From: Cyanodermella asteris
Lineage: Eukaryota > Ascomycota > Lecanoromycetes > Ostropales > Stictidaceae
Length of the DNA: 64,000 bases
Reading direction: 5' to 3'
Assembly (NCBI GenBank): GCA_900618795.1
Contig: UYJD01000003.1
Location: 745,814-809,813 of the forward strand
The position numbers and the translations under genes were made by a program. Below the pieces are notes generated by a model. The model was not told the DNA's origin. It saw only the letters and a program-made list of their open reading frames with translations, and made no database searches. Below, piece after piece: positions 1 to 10,540 of the stretch. Each line of letters begins with the position of its first letter. Position 1 is the stretch's first letter.

Positions 1-917
1 ACCTCGTTGTTAGCCATATCAAGTACTCGTCACTGGCAGTGTGCCTTCGATATTTTCCTCCATTGGATACTCTGATGCCGTGGGTCGCTCCTGTGAGGCT
101 TAGAGCGCTTCGGGAACGCTTCATTGCTCTGTCAGAAGAGAAGATCCTGCGAAGGCTTGCCCGCGACCCATCGACATTGAATCACGACGACGCATTCGAT
201 GCTTATTTCGCCCAGGAAAATCTGGCCGAACAGCACTCGCGGGAACGAATGACTGGAAAGTTCACGTTCCTTATCGTTGCTGGGAGCGAGACGACCGCAA
301 CAGTGCTCTCAGGGATCTTGAACTACTTATGCAGTGAGCCCAATGTACTCAAACGCCTTCGCGACGAACTGCGGGCGGCGAATCGATCTACACAGTCGCT
401 CAGCAGCGCCGCATTCCTTCCATATCTTGATGCGGTCTTGAAAGAAGGATTGCGGCTGTGTAATCCGGTCGCCTGCGCGCTATCAAGGGTAGTGCCTGAG
501 GGCGGCACCCAAATTTGCGGCCGGTTCATTCCCCCCAAGGTGAGGCCGAAGGCTCTGCGGCAATTAGGTAGATAAAGCTGACCATGAAACCAGACAATTG
601 TCGGCGTAGCGCCATTTGCAGCTAGCACCTCACCTCGGAACTTCCACAATCCCGATAGGTTCTTACCAGAACGCTGGCTTTCGGTGGACCAAGAGACAAC
701 TCACGAACCGAGCGCGCTCAAGCCATTCAGCCTTGGTCCGCACAGCTGTCCTGGCCAAATTCTAGCTTGGGCAGTCATGAGGATGGCTTTGAGCAGAATT
801 GTACTTGACTTTGACTTCGAGGTCAAAGCAGCCACTCCTTGGACCAAGCAGAAAACGTTCATGTTGTGGTATAAGGAGCCTTTCATGGTTCGACTACATC
901 CGGCTTCGAAGAATTGA
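1..917 (+). CDS. Cytochrome P450, 3' portion (5' end outside window)
   Basis: This is the C-terminal half of a heme-thiolate monooxygenase. The frame is open to the left edge. Exon 1 runs to 539, a 54-bp GT-AG intron lies at 540-593 (phase 0), and the last exon is 594-917, ending TGA. P450 landmarks appear in order: the I-helix oxygen-activation motif AGSETT (near 280), the K-helix ExxR as EGLRL (near 450), the PERW-type motif FLPERW, and the heme loop FSLGPHSCPG carrying the cysteine ligand. The usual Arg two residues before that Cys is His here, a variant seen in some fungal P450s. The N-terminal membrane anchor would lie outside the window. A decayed O-methyltransferase follows downstream on the same strand, a pairing typical of secondary-metabolite clusters, so a tailoring oxidation is inferred. 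The substrate cannot be told from sequence. Confidence 0.9.
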
Positions 918-1560
918 TCGGATATGACCACCCAAGCCGTAACTACAAGCTCTTTTCAATCAAGACTGGGACGACCCTGGTAGTAGATCAATTCCACTGT
1001 TTCCCGTTTCGATCCTTATAAGGTCCTTTCCGTGCCAGCATGACGGTGCTCGCTAATCCTCGAGGTACCGATCATAGCATGCGACCAGAGAACGATCCCC
1101 GTCTAGAGTTGCATTCCCGTCAATTACTGTTTCGACACTACTATGAGGACTTTTGTTCTTGGGTTCTATACGAACATACTCTTTGCGGACCCTGTCGGCT
1201 CTATGTCGGCCACGTTGCATGTCAGCAACAGTGCATGGCTCTGCGCGCTGGAAAATTCGTCTCCCAACAACTATGTGCCCTTCTGACATCGACTATCTAA
1301 CCATCGTCAAAGCGCGTGTTTGCACCGACACACGGGCGGTGGGCAATAACAGCCTCGTTGGTATTTCGCCTGGCCTCGGCAGACAAGCATGGGTACTGCT
1401 GCAGCGGCTTGGCCTATGCGAAGAGCCTGCGTGACGTCCTGTATATAATTCACACGCTATCCTCCCCTCGATTTATTGCTTTGTATCCTGGATGTAGCGA
1501 AATACTTAACTGGGTTTACTGGCAGCGGCCAATTTTTGCTTTGAAGGACGAGAATACATG
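918..1560. other. Gene-poor spacer between P450 and O-methyltransferase relic
   Basis: Only short overlapping frames occur and none resembles a known family. The last part (from about 1300) could hold the unrecognisable N-terminal portion of the O-methyltransferase relic that follows. No RNA gene or repeat was seen. Confidence 0.4.
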
Positions 1561-1579
1561 TTGAACATCGGCGAGAACA

Positions 1580-2200
1580 AGCACAACGTTCTTCGAATAC
1601 CATCAGTGCGAAGAAACCCAGGATGCCACCGCGACCTTTGACCGATTCACGAACTATATGACCCGACCCCACGAAAGCTGGACGCCCATCTGTCCTCCGG
1701 ATCGCTTTCTCTCCGATTCTCGATCCGGATAAGGTATCACGCTCGTAGACGTCGCGGGCAGAAGCGGGCTCGAGGTTGCAGAATTCCTTAAACGATATTC
1801 CGACCACCCTGGTCAACTCATCTGGCAGACCTCAGCGCGGTTGGTACACCCGTCGACCTCTTCAATAATAGAAGCTGAGACCAACGGCGTATCCAAAGTT
1901 GAGCTTCAAGAAACCGATTTCTTCACGGCGCAGCCAACAGTTGCAGCAAGGATATATTTCAGGGCTCCGTAATACATGGTTTTGGGAATAACGATGTGAA
2001 GATGGTTCTGGGCAGGTTGACGGCAACGATGAAGAAAAGATAACCATACATTGCTGCTGTGTGAGAACGTGTTGCTGAACAAAGATGCCATGCACAACTG
2101 TCGGGCGCAGAGCGGAGCGAATCGCAGTGGAGAGCTTTGATCGAGTCGCAGGGCCTCGGACTTGTCAAGATCCATAGCAGCTCCTCCTATGGAAGAGCGT
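1580..2200 (+). pseudogene. Decayed class I O-methyltransferase
   Basis: Fragments in different frames keep the order of a fungal SAM-dependent O-methyltransferase. Near 1592 there is a FEYHQC-like stretch and FDRFTNYMTRPHESW, matching the substrate-side helices. Near 1742 LVDVAGRSGLEVAEF matches the SAM-binding 'VDVGGGxGH' strand and loop, followed by HPGQLIWQ and a DFFTAQP stretch. Near 2055 LLLCENVLL matches the 'LLIxExVxP' strand. Near 2107-2175 AERSESQWRALIES and GLGLVKIHS match the conserved 'RTExQWRxLLExAGLxVVKI' C-terminus. Stops and frame changes between these pieces, and the altered glycine-rich loop, show it is not functional. Gene-by-gene decay next to an apparently sound P450 suggests a dismantled metabolite cluster. 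Identification as an O-methyltransferase is firm; the exact ends are not. Confidence 0.75.
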
Positions 2201-2468
2201 GCTTTAAACAGAACTTACATGAAGCTTGGCTGATCACCTTCAATCCAGCGTTGCGCGAAACACTCTTTCAAGGAGCAGGAAAAGGGCTGCAGTGGAAATT
2301 TCAAATCTTGTTTCTCATTCCTCGCCAACGCCTCGCTTTCTAACATAGGCCATAGATACTATATACAGGATTGGAAGGTTGAATGTAGTCTATGCCATAA
2401 TTCATCGATGTCATGAACATTCCCTATCCAAAATGCTGGGGTACTTTGCCCTCAATTTTCTCGTCGCC

Positions 2469-2654
2469 TTATTGCTTATTTGTCACCTGTGCGCTCGGCG
2501 GCCGCGGACTCTGGCTCGTGCCTGTGGCAGATTGTGCCGGTGTCGCGGTGCTGGCACGGTTTTGAGGCGTCGTCAGACCTCTACTCTCTGGCCTTGGCGT
2601 TGCTTGAGGGTGCTGATTCGCTTGAGCGCCATTTGTGCCAGCTCGTGAACTTTG
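2469..2654 (-). other. In-frame extension downstream of the EAF1 TAG
   Basis: After the EAF1 TAG (2657-2655) the same frame continues for 61 sense codons, starting QSSRAGTNGAQANQ and ending SPRPPSAQVTNKQ before TAA at 2471-2469. The composition (Q, S, T, P, N) matches the preceding Eaf1 tail, so this looks like former or conditionally used coding sequence and not random 3' UTR. The context CAG TAG CAA partly resembles leaky UAG-CAA contexts but lacks the full known readthrough consensus. Confidence 0.55.
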
Positions 2655-5600
2655 CTACTGCATTTGCAGGCGCATGGCTGCAGCATATTGCTGGCTGTTC
2701 ATTGCATTTGCGCCATTGCTCATGTTCGGTTGTACAATGTGCATGTTGTTGACCTGTCCCTGCTGACCCTGCTGATTCGGCGACTGATACACGTTGCTTG
2801 TTGTCTGCTGATTCTGCGCCCGAAGCTGAGCGTTCAGCTGTGTAGTTGCCATCTGACTAATCTGGAGGTCCGTCAGATTGGGATGTAAGCTTTTGATGCG
2901 GCTTGTTATTGCATTGATCTGAGGCGTCATGCCACTGGAGAGATTCTGCGCGTTGGCAGGAATGGCTTGAGCACCTCGAGGTGATGAGCCAGGTCGTTGA
3001 CCATTGACAGCCGGGCTGAGTTTACCAGCTTGCTGCTGCATGTTTTGATACGAAGCTGCCGTTTGTGGAGGAAGGCTGAGGCCTGCTGTCTGCTGGCCTG
3101 TGCCATTGATGCCAGTGTACTGTCGTGACTGCTGCATCAGTCTCTGCTGCTCCGACACGCGAGACGCCTCGGCAAGCATGCGGGCGTTTGTATTTGTATT
3201 TGTACTTGTACTTGCGCCTGCTTGCTGATAGTGCATCTGCGGATGAGCGGCCCCTGCAGGACGTGCGCCATTCGGGGTTGTGCCATTCATCATACCCTGA
3301 CCTGGAGGAAGGAGACGATTCTGCGTGGCAGTCACGCCGGTCTGAGCCGGAGGCGCCTGGCCATTTGGAATATTACTAGGCACGCTTCCTCGGTTCGCAG
3401 GCACCAAGGGAACACCTGTTGGTGCTGCACCAGCAGCTCTCGCTTGCTGAGCCTGTCAATAAGTCAATACACGATCCTCTTGCGGATTTACTACCGGGTA
3501 GGGGACTGTCATACTCTGATTTGCTGCCGGTGCTCCAGGAGCTTCTGGCGCATCTCCTGCTCTTGCTTGTGCTTGTGGTTGCTGAACTCTGCCGGCGTAC
3601 GCATCCGCCTGTTTGTAGCTTGTGCCGGCTCATTCGCCTTACGAGTGGCGGCAACGGCTGCCATGTGTTGTTGCTTCTGAAGCTGGGTCTCCTTCTTTTT
3701 GGCCATTTTAGCCATCGACTGGAAAATGTAGATGTGCTTATCATTCCTACGACGCTCCACAGTCTGCGGCTCGCCATTGCGCCGTAGTCGTTGAACTTGT
3801 TGGCTCGGTTGCCCCTGTGATTGCTCTTGCGCTTGTCGGAATTGTTCTTCGTGGCGCTGCTTCGCATTTTGCCGACGTAAATGCCATCTTTTGTAAAAAT
3901 CGTGTCTGGCGTATTCAGCCGGCATGCCTTCAAGCATCTCCCACCGTTCGAAACATTCCCATGGCGTCCGTCTCTCCGCTCCAGAGCTATAGATCGAGCT
4001 TGATGCAAGCATCGACGCAATGAGAGACCAGTTGAAGGCAAATTCTTTGACATGGCGACGCAAGGCATCATCTTCTTGCCGGGTCCATTGAGAAGGCTGT
4101 CGGTTGAGAAAGAAGTCTTGGGACGGGATAGGCATTGGTGGAAGTCGAAAAGCGTGGGACGTGTGAAGACGGTGGATGATGTGCCGGTTTTCCGGTCGAA
4201 ACATGGCGACATTCGTCTCTTCTGCCAGCAAAGGCGCCACTTTCGCGTCCTCTGGCTCTGGGCTGGCAGCATAGTCGTAGCGGCTCTTTTTGTGACGCTT
4301 GTTGGCACCGTCGTCGGGAAAGACTATCTTGCCATCGTTCCATCTTGAGACCAACGTCATGGGCTTTTTCCATGATTCATCCATAGATCTATTGTCGACA
4401 GCTCGGGATCTTAGTTCCAGGCTTTGCAACGGATCATACATGGGAAGCTCATCAAGGAGCTTCTGGGCAATGGGTGTATTGCCCATAGGAAAAGTCACGT
4501 CGTCTGGCCCCATCGAGAAGACAGCGGCAGGGGGCAATGGCGCAGAAAGAGCGAGCTGTATGTCATCATTTCCTTCTTCACTGGTATCGTCTCCGTTGGA
4601 CGGCACCAGATCTGGCACGGCCTCGTCTTGGCTAGTGGCCTTTGGTGTTGAATCAGGAGTCATACCATTCGTGACCGGTGCACGCAAGGTCAGCTTCCGG
4701 GTCTTAATTTGAAGCTCTTTCCGTTCATCCTCGTCCGCAGCCACCCAATCGGCGCATATATGAGCGAGCAGTTTGGCTTGTGCGTGCTTCCACTTCCTTT
4801 CCTCTCTAAAATCAGTTCGCATCCATTTAGCCTCTGCCAACAAAGCGTCCCACTGAGTAGCAGGTCGCTCTGGCTCGACAGCACGTGCAGGTTGGCGCAA
4901 AGACCACTTGTTCGTGCTTTGGAGCGTATAAATCCGCTTGAGAATGCGACAGTCGCGCAATTCCCTCGCCTCCAGGTGGTGGTTAGCGGTTGTGAGCGTT
5001 TTCCGTGCAGATGATAAGAGTTGCGCAAGGCCTGTGGAATGTCCAGAGGCTTGTGCAAGAAACAAAGGCAGTAAATAGTCATCCACACCCTGCAACGCCC
5101 CTCGCTTGGCTACAACTTCTCTAGAAGTGCTGTCCTCATGGCCAGCCTGACGGGCAAAGACAACCATTGATTGATGACTAAGGTCCTTCTCCTTGCCTCT
5201 CAGATCGCTGAGTCGCCGCTTGAAAGTCGCCGTATCAGGGGTAGCGCTGACCTGGCTGAAACGTCTCGATGGTGCCATGCTATCCGCCGGGGAGAATATA
5301 GTCTTGTCGACAGAAGGTGTCCGGTCGTGATTAGCGGTTCGCGGGGTTTCTCCTAAGATCTCGGATACAGACTTGTGGCGTATAGCTCCAGAAGAAACTC
5401 TAGTTCGCATGCGCGGCGGGGGTGAAGGATGGCCTGGCACGGCGGATGCAGGTGTTGTCGCAGTTGCAGGCGTGGCATTCGCTGGTAGTGAGGTTGTAGG
5501 GCGACTGACTGACGTATCAATCCGTGGTGGAGGTTTTGCGGTTGCGGCCCGTGATTGCGCAGAAGTGCTCATTCCAGGGTGGGCTTTTATACTGGGCGTG

Positions 5601-6561
5601 AGAGTACCTGGGCCAGATACTTGCTGGGACTGGGACTGAGACTGCGAGCCTTCGTCTGCCGTTCCCATGTGGGATTGGGCTACCTCCTGCAGTAGTTGAG
5701 AACCAGGATCAGCCGGAGATGGTTGGACATCCGCTCCTGGCATCTGGTTCTTGAAATCATCTTGGGCAACGGTGCTTGCTTCTCGTGCCTTTCTGGAAGA
5801 GTTGGGAAGGTCGGTAGCCTCGGCCGGTGGTGTTGCTGGCGTCCTGGATTTCAAGGACGCCAGTGCGCCCGCAGCCGGGCCATCCGACTTCAGTCCTTCG
5901 GCTGATGTGGTAGTTTTTCCTCCATCATTTTCGTCGACGGGGCTAATGGGTGACCGAGGTCTCGATCCACCGGACAAGCCATTGGGGGCGCTCAGGCTCG
6001 AAGGTTGCTGCGGCGCAGAAAGCGCAATGGTATCATGCTCTTTAGGCGCACTAATAAAGGATGTTGTTTGGGACGACTTTGGTTGAACAGAGTGGGAGAT
6101 GGCTCCGTTAGATCGCTGTGGTGTTCCTAGCCAGGAGCCGTCAGTACCGTGAAGCGGCTCCGCCGCTGGAACCCGTCGCAATGTCGAGACATCGAAGACT
6201 CGGCCTCTGGAACAGTGTTAGCAGTCGCCACGTATCGACGGTTATCATTATTTCGTGCCCGTCTCTTACTTTGTAATGTCATTCGCGTCTAGGAAAGCTG
6301 ACTCGGTCAGAGTCGCCTTATTCGCGTGTTGTTGGCTGTCGTTGAGTGGGCGTGGGTTCAACGCGTTGGCGGTCGCACAAGTCACCCGGTAGAGCTCCTG
6401 CAACTTGCGCTTCCTCCGGTTCACAGAATGTCTATTAGCACGAAGTTAGCGACTTGGTGTTTTCGCATGCCTCTGAACCGTCGATCGAGCTCAGAACGAA
6501 TATTTTTGACGCACCGTAGCTCATGCTGTCTGGTATCAAGCAAGCCGGCGTCTTGGACCAT
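2655..6561 (-). CDS. EAF1: Eaf1/Vid21, NuA4 histone acetyltransferase scaffold subunit
   Basis: This is the platform subunit that assembles the NuA4 acetyltransferase complex in the nucleus. I model four exons: 6561-6515, 6431-6270, 6206-3515 and 3452-2655, with introns of 83, 63 and 62 bp, giving about 1232 aa. The tiny first exon starts MVQDAGLLDTRQHELR and joins RKRKLQELY and FLDANDITKGRVFDVS, the conserved Vid21 N-terminus, which settles the start. An HSA domain (about residues 515-590, WDALLAEAKWMRTDFREERK) binds actin-related proteins. A Myb/SANT domain follows (about 775-840, QWTRQEDDALRRHVKEFAFN). The C-terminus is Gln/Asn-rich and low in complexity. The frame stops at a TAG at 2655-2657, but 61 sense codons follow in the same frame to a TAA at 2469-2471, with similar S/P/Q-rich composition. 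The TAG may therefore be a recent truncation or be read through. The gene is divergent from MAK11. Confidence 0.93.
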
Positions 6562-6939
6562 TGGGTTCCGGAGGCCAATCTTGCCGCTGCACCATGCGAA
6601 AGAGGTGCCAAAATCGTCAGGCAGTTCGCAGAAAGCAACATCAGTAAGTCGTAGTCGCTTGCAGGATCATCAAAAGTGGTCGAGTGGATGTTGTCGTCGT
6701 GGCAGGGTCGGTAGGCACGTCTCTGCGCGGGCTGCGGTCGTCTTGCGGAGGGCGCAGGAGGATGTGCTTGAAGCAAAGGGCGCAGGTGGTGCCGCGCTCG
6801 GCCGCCCGCTTCAAGAACAAAATTTCCCAAAGACCATCAAAAAGTTGCCCTCTACGTCGCCCCTACTTTCCCACGCGTCAACGCCTTGTTCTCCTGTACT
6901 CAATCTTGTGACGCACTTCGTGCCGTCGTCGTCGTCACA
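6562..6939. promoter_or_regulatory. Divergent promoter region EAF1 / MAK11
   Basis: The 378 bp between the two start codons must carry both promoters. No TATA box stands out. The MAK11-proximal half is rich in C, T and CGTC repeats, as is common in fungal leaders, and the MAK11 start has a good context (CACAATGG). Confidence 0.5.
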
Positions 6940-8538
6940 ATGGCTAAACGTAAGAGAGACGTGAAAGACGAAGCCAGTCGTCCTGGTGATATTCCAGGCA
7001 AAAAGCAGGGCAGCAGAGCCTCACAAACGCCCAAAGAGACATCGTCAGAGGGCGCCGCCTTATCAGAAACCATTCAGATTATAACAGGTTCATATGATCG
7101 AGTATTGCATGGCTTCACCGCCACTTTCGACCTCTCCAAGACCAATCTTGAAGACAGTGACGCTCTGCCAGAAGTCTCATTTGCCGACATTTTCATGTTC
7201 AATGCGCATTCGTCTGCCATTCGTTGTCTTGCTTTGTCTCCCCTGACCTCAGAGGCTGAAGATACTCCTGCAAAACTCACGCTCGCCAGCGGCGGCTCGG
7301 ACGAGCGAATAAGCCTATACAGTCTCTCAGGAAACGCGCCCGTCCCTTCTCATGGCAAGGTGAGCGCTGTGCCTAGTTTGAGCTCCATTGCTCGAGAAGA
7401 AAACCCAAGAAATCGTGAAATCGGCTCACTCATACATCACTCATCCAACATCACGCAGCTATGTTTCGCTACCAGATCGAAACTATTGTCCTCCTCGGAG
7501 GACAACACTATTGCGGTCTCAAGGACGCGAGACTGGACCGTCCTTTCTACTTTCAAGGCACCAATGCCTAAAATTCTGGGAAGGCCGAGCGGCGACACAG
7601 CGCCTCCGGGAGGTGCACCTGCTGGCGTTAACGACTTCAGTATACACCCAAGCATGAAGATCATGATCAGTGTCGGCAAGGGGGAGCGAAGCATGCGACT
7701 CTGGAACTTGGTGACGGGCAAGAAGGCTGGTGTTTTGGATTTCGACAGAGACTTGCTTCAGGCGGTTGGGGAGACCAAATACGCTACAGGAGAAGCTCAA
7801 GGTGTTCTTTTTGCACCAAATGAAGAAGGCTTCGTGGTCTCGTTTGACCGTGGAGCAGTATTCTACAACATGGAATGTCAAATACAAGGGCTTGTCCTAC
7901 CGACCCCTCGAACCAAGCTCCACAAATTACGATTCCTACCAGGACACCACAATAATGTGCTAGCAGTCTCCACCGATGACGGCCGCATTTTGTTCTTCGA
8001 TACCCAGAATTTTGTCGAGGCCAGCAACGGACAGAAAGCATTATACAAACACTGCAAGCTGTTGGGACAACTCGGGGGTCTGACCGAGGGAGTGGCAACG
8101 CGAATCAAAAGCTTCCAAGTCACCAAACTGACGAGCAAGCTGAATGCGCTCGCGGTGGTTACAGCGTGCAGTGATGGCTCGACGCGCGTCTGGTATTTGG
8201 ATGCAGACTCTCTGTCTGGCGAAGACACGGGAAGCAATGGTGCACCGAATGGCAGTGCGAAGGATAGCGCTACCAACGGATCGAAAGCCGTCAACAGTGC
8301 TGCAAAGGTGCAACGCTCCGATGTAAAACAGATTGGACGTTTGCTTGGGCGTTATGACACGGCGAACAGAATCGTGTGCATGGAAGCCTTCAAGATGCTG
8401 CCGCCCTTGAAGTCGGACAGCAAGAACGGGTCACAGGGCTCGAAGGCATCGGCAGAGTCAAACACAGACGTGGAAAGAACGCAGGCCAGCGAAATAGGAG
8501 CCGACGATGATGAAGATGAATTTTTAGGTTTCGATTGA
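6940..8538 (+). CDS. MAK11: Mak11-like WD40 ribosome biogenesis factor
   Basis: A 532-aa WD40 protein without introns. Its yeast and mammalian relatives (Mak11/PAK1IP1) act in nucleolar 60S subunit assembly. The start at 6940 (MAKRKRDVKDEAS, CACAATGG context) is preferred over an upstream in-frame ATG at 6886, because the basic KRKR tract then lies at the very N-terminus as expected for a nucleolar protein. The family signature IITGSYDRVLHGF (about residue 45) opens the first blade. Further blades carry LTLASGGSDERISLYSL, LLSSSEDNTIAVSRTRDW and MRLWNLVTGKKAGVL. The C-terminus is Ser/Asn-rich and ends in an acidic tail (ADDDEDEFLGFD), also usual for the family. It is divergent from EAF1 and convergent with the ketosamine-kinase-like gene, with 232 bp between stop codons. 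Confidence 0.9.
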   Translation: MAKRKRDVKDEASRPGDIPGKKQGSRASQTPKETSSEGAALSETIQIITGSYDRVLHGFTATFDLSKTNLEDSDALPEVSFADIFMFNAHSSAIRCLALSPLTSEAEDTPAKLTLASGGSDERISLYSLSGNAPVPSHGKVSAVPSLSSIAREENPRNREIGSLIHHSSNITQLCFATRSKLLSSSEDNTIAVSRTRDWTVLSTFKAPMPKILGRPSGDTAPPGGAPAGVNDFSIHPSMKIMISVGKGERSMRLWNLVTGKKAGVLDFDRDLLQAVGETKYATGEAQGVLFAPNEEGFVVSFDRGAVFYNMECQIQGLVLPTPRTKLHKLRFLPGHHNNVLAVSTDDGRILFFDTQNFVEASNGQKALYKHCKLLGQLGGLTEGVATRIKSFQVTKLTSKLNALAVVTACSDGSTRVWYLDADSLSGEDTGSNGAPNGSAKDSATNGSKAVNSAAKVQRSDVKQIGRLLGRYDTANRIVCMEAFKMLPPLKSDSKNGSQGSKASAESNTDVERTQASEIGADDDEDEFLGFD

Positions 8539-8770
8539 GGAATTCCGGCAAGCGACACTGCCGACCACTCCGAATCAAATCAAGCTGCAGTAAAGGAGAT
8601 GTCGATCTCGCTCCACGATACTTGAATTACACAGATGTATATATGATGCACTTGACAACAAGACTATATCGAGCTGTCAAGAATGACGTTGTACCATTTT
8701 TACAAATCTTTACTCGTTCTGCCGTACCGATCTACAAGTGATCTCATTCCTCGCATCAAGCTACCAGCTG

Positions 8771-10061
8771 TCAGTTAATTAACCTGGATGGCGCACAAAT
8801 TGCATACTTCTCTCTGTACCGAGTCTCGTTCTTGTAAAGATATGAGTCCAAAATGTCGACCCGTCTGAAACCACAGTCAATCGTTAAAGGACACACGATG
8901 CCATGTCTGATTGTACTACTCACACTGCATACAGCTGATTCCGGGCATCAAAGTCCTCTTCCGGAGCTGATTTCGGAAAGTGTTTCAGATACTGTTCGAA
9001 ATGCGAAGGCTTCCCCAGATAGTTCCAGGCTTGCCTCCACACGCCCAGCTCATCTAGATTTCCAATTAGTAACTGGACAAACACAAGCCTTAACCCCGTG
9101 ATTCGTTGTCACTTGGAATCGGTCGCGAAGCTTCGCGCTTACACTCATTGTGCGCATAAAAGCATCCCGCATCAAAGATTAACGATTGGCCAGTTGTCCT
9201 GTCAGTCGTCGCATTTCCATGCCAAAGATCACCGTGAATGAGAGAAGGCTGAATGTTGCCTTCAAGTGGCCCCAATAACCTGGGGACCACACTTCCAAAG
9301 AACGCGTCCTTCAAGCCCTCGATCTCCGAACACGGCCCCCGATCCATCAACTCCATCTCAAGTAGCTTCTTCGTGGTAACCTTGAAATATTCCTCCCAAG
9401 TATCGCACCACGGATGATCAATTTGCGTCGTACCATGAAACGTCGGAACATGGAAGCCGAACTTTCCATTTGGAGAGCTGCCTTCTCGGTGCATTCTAGC
9501 TAGCTGTTCAGTGAATATGGGAATCTCGTGGTCTTGGAGCTGGCCACTCATTTCGCGAAACTCGCTCAGAAAGAAGGATAGGCTGGGGTCAGAGGCGTAT
9601 TGTCCGTGGGCGATGGGTTTGGGCACGAAGGATGGAATCACGGTTGCGATTGTACACATTGCTGTGTATTCGCTGTTGGCCATTTGTGCACCGATTGGTC
9701 CGGCTGAGACCTACGAATAGTATGAGCGCAAGCGGCATGCTATAGGCTCAGAGAACGGAGCTCATTGGACTGGAGGGTCTGATTTTACCTTGAGAAAATA
9801 GGACATGGCATCTTCGCCTCGTTTTGTGACTTTTATACGAGCGGTCCTGGTCCACAGACTCGCTTGTGAAACCAGAGCTTCGCCAATGGATACCATCAAA
9901 CCAGCGACATCTCCTGGTAGTGCTGTCTATAGTGAGCTGTCGATTTGGTCTCGAATACTTTGCGTTGGCATACATGTTAAGACATTCACATCAACGATTC
10001 TGACTGCATCTCCCGGAACCTGAGCTAAGAGAGGCTGATGCGTATCATTGTCATTTGACAT
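8771..10061 (-). CDS. Fructosamine/ketosamine-3-kinase family protein
   Basis: A predicted kinase of the fructosamine-3-kinase/aminoglycoside-phosphotransferase fold, which phosphorylates ketosamine adducts so that glycated proteins are freed of sugar. I model five exons: 10061-9974, 9922-9789, 9710-9143, 9053-8924 and 8864-8771, with introns of 51, 78, 89 and 59 bp, giving 337 aa. The splice choices are set by family motifs: SLWTRTARIKV then YFLK joined to VSAGP, and FYAHNEYELGVWRQAW recreated across intron 3. Catalytic elements are HGDLWHGNA (catalytic loop Asp and Asn) and LIFDAGCFYAHNE (metal-binding Asp). FVPKPIAHGQYASD is the conserved hinge region. Intron 1 removes an in-frame stop. 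The last exon (FRYREKY-like tail) is the least certain. The gene is divergent from UTP13 across 479 bp. Cytosolic location is inferred from the absence of a signal peptide. Confidence 0.85.
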
Positions 10062-10540
10062 GGCTCCTTTCGGTGTTAATTTTATACTGAGACAACATGA
10101 AACGAAAAAGAGGTCCAGTAGTCGATCAAGGGAGGTCGATGGAGTTGGCGAGCGATGCGGAAAAGGTCTTGCTGTCCACGGACATTTCAAACCAGACCAA
10201 GAGTTATTTCCGTCAAGAATATTCAATCTGAAATGAAATGGAGCAGTACAGCACGCGCCAGGGGTAATACAATAAGCCTACTCAAAGCTGTTGAAAGCCC
10301 ACATGCAGAGTATAACAGCTCGTAAAACGGAATATGTGCCTGACAAGCAGTATCGTCGCAACAAATGTCCACTAAAAGTCAACTTGGTGGTGACTTCATT
10401 TGGCAGAAAGCGGCCGGAATTCGCCGGCATCTTCCGTACACTTTTGCGGCACCACGGACACAACTCCGACCGAATCCAAAAAGTCGAGCTCCGCAGTGCT
10501 CCGCAGGCTCAATAGTTCTTTGCATACCAGGCGATACAGT
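10062..10540. promoter_or_regulatory. Divergent promoter region ketosamine kinase / UTP13
   Basis: The 479 bp separate two start codons on opposite strands and contain no credible coding frame. No clear TATA box or repeat was seen. Confidence 0.45.
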
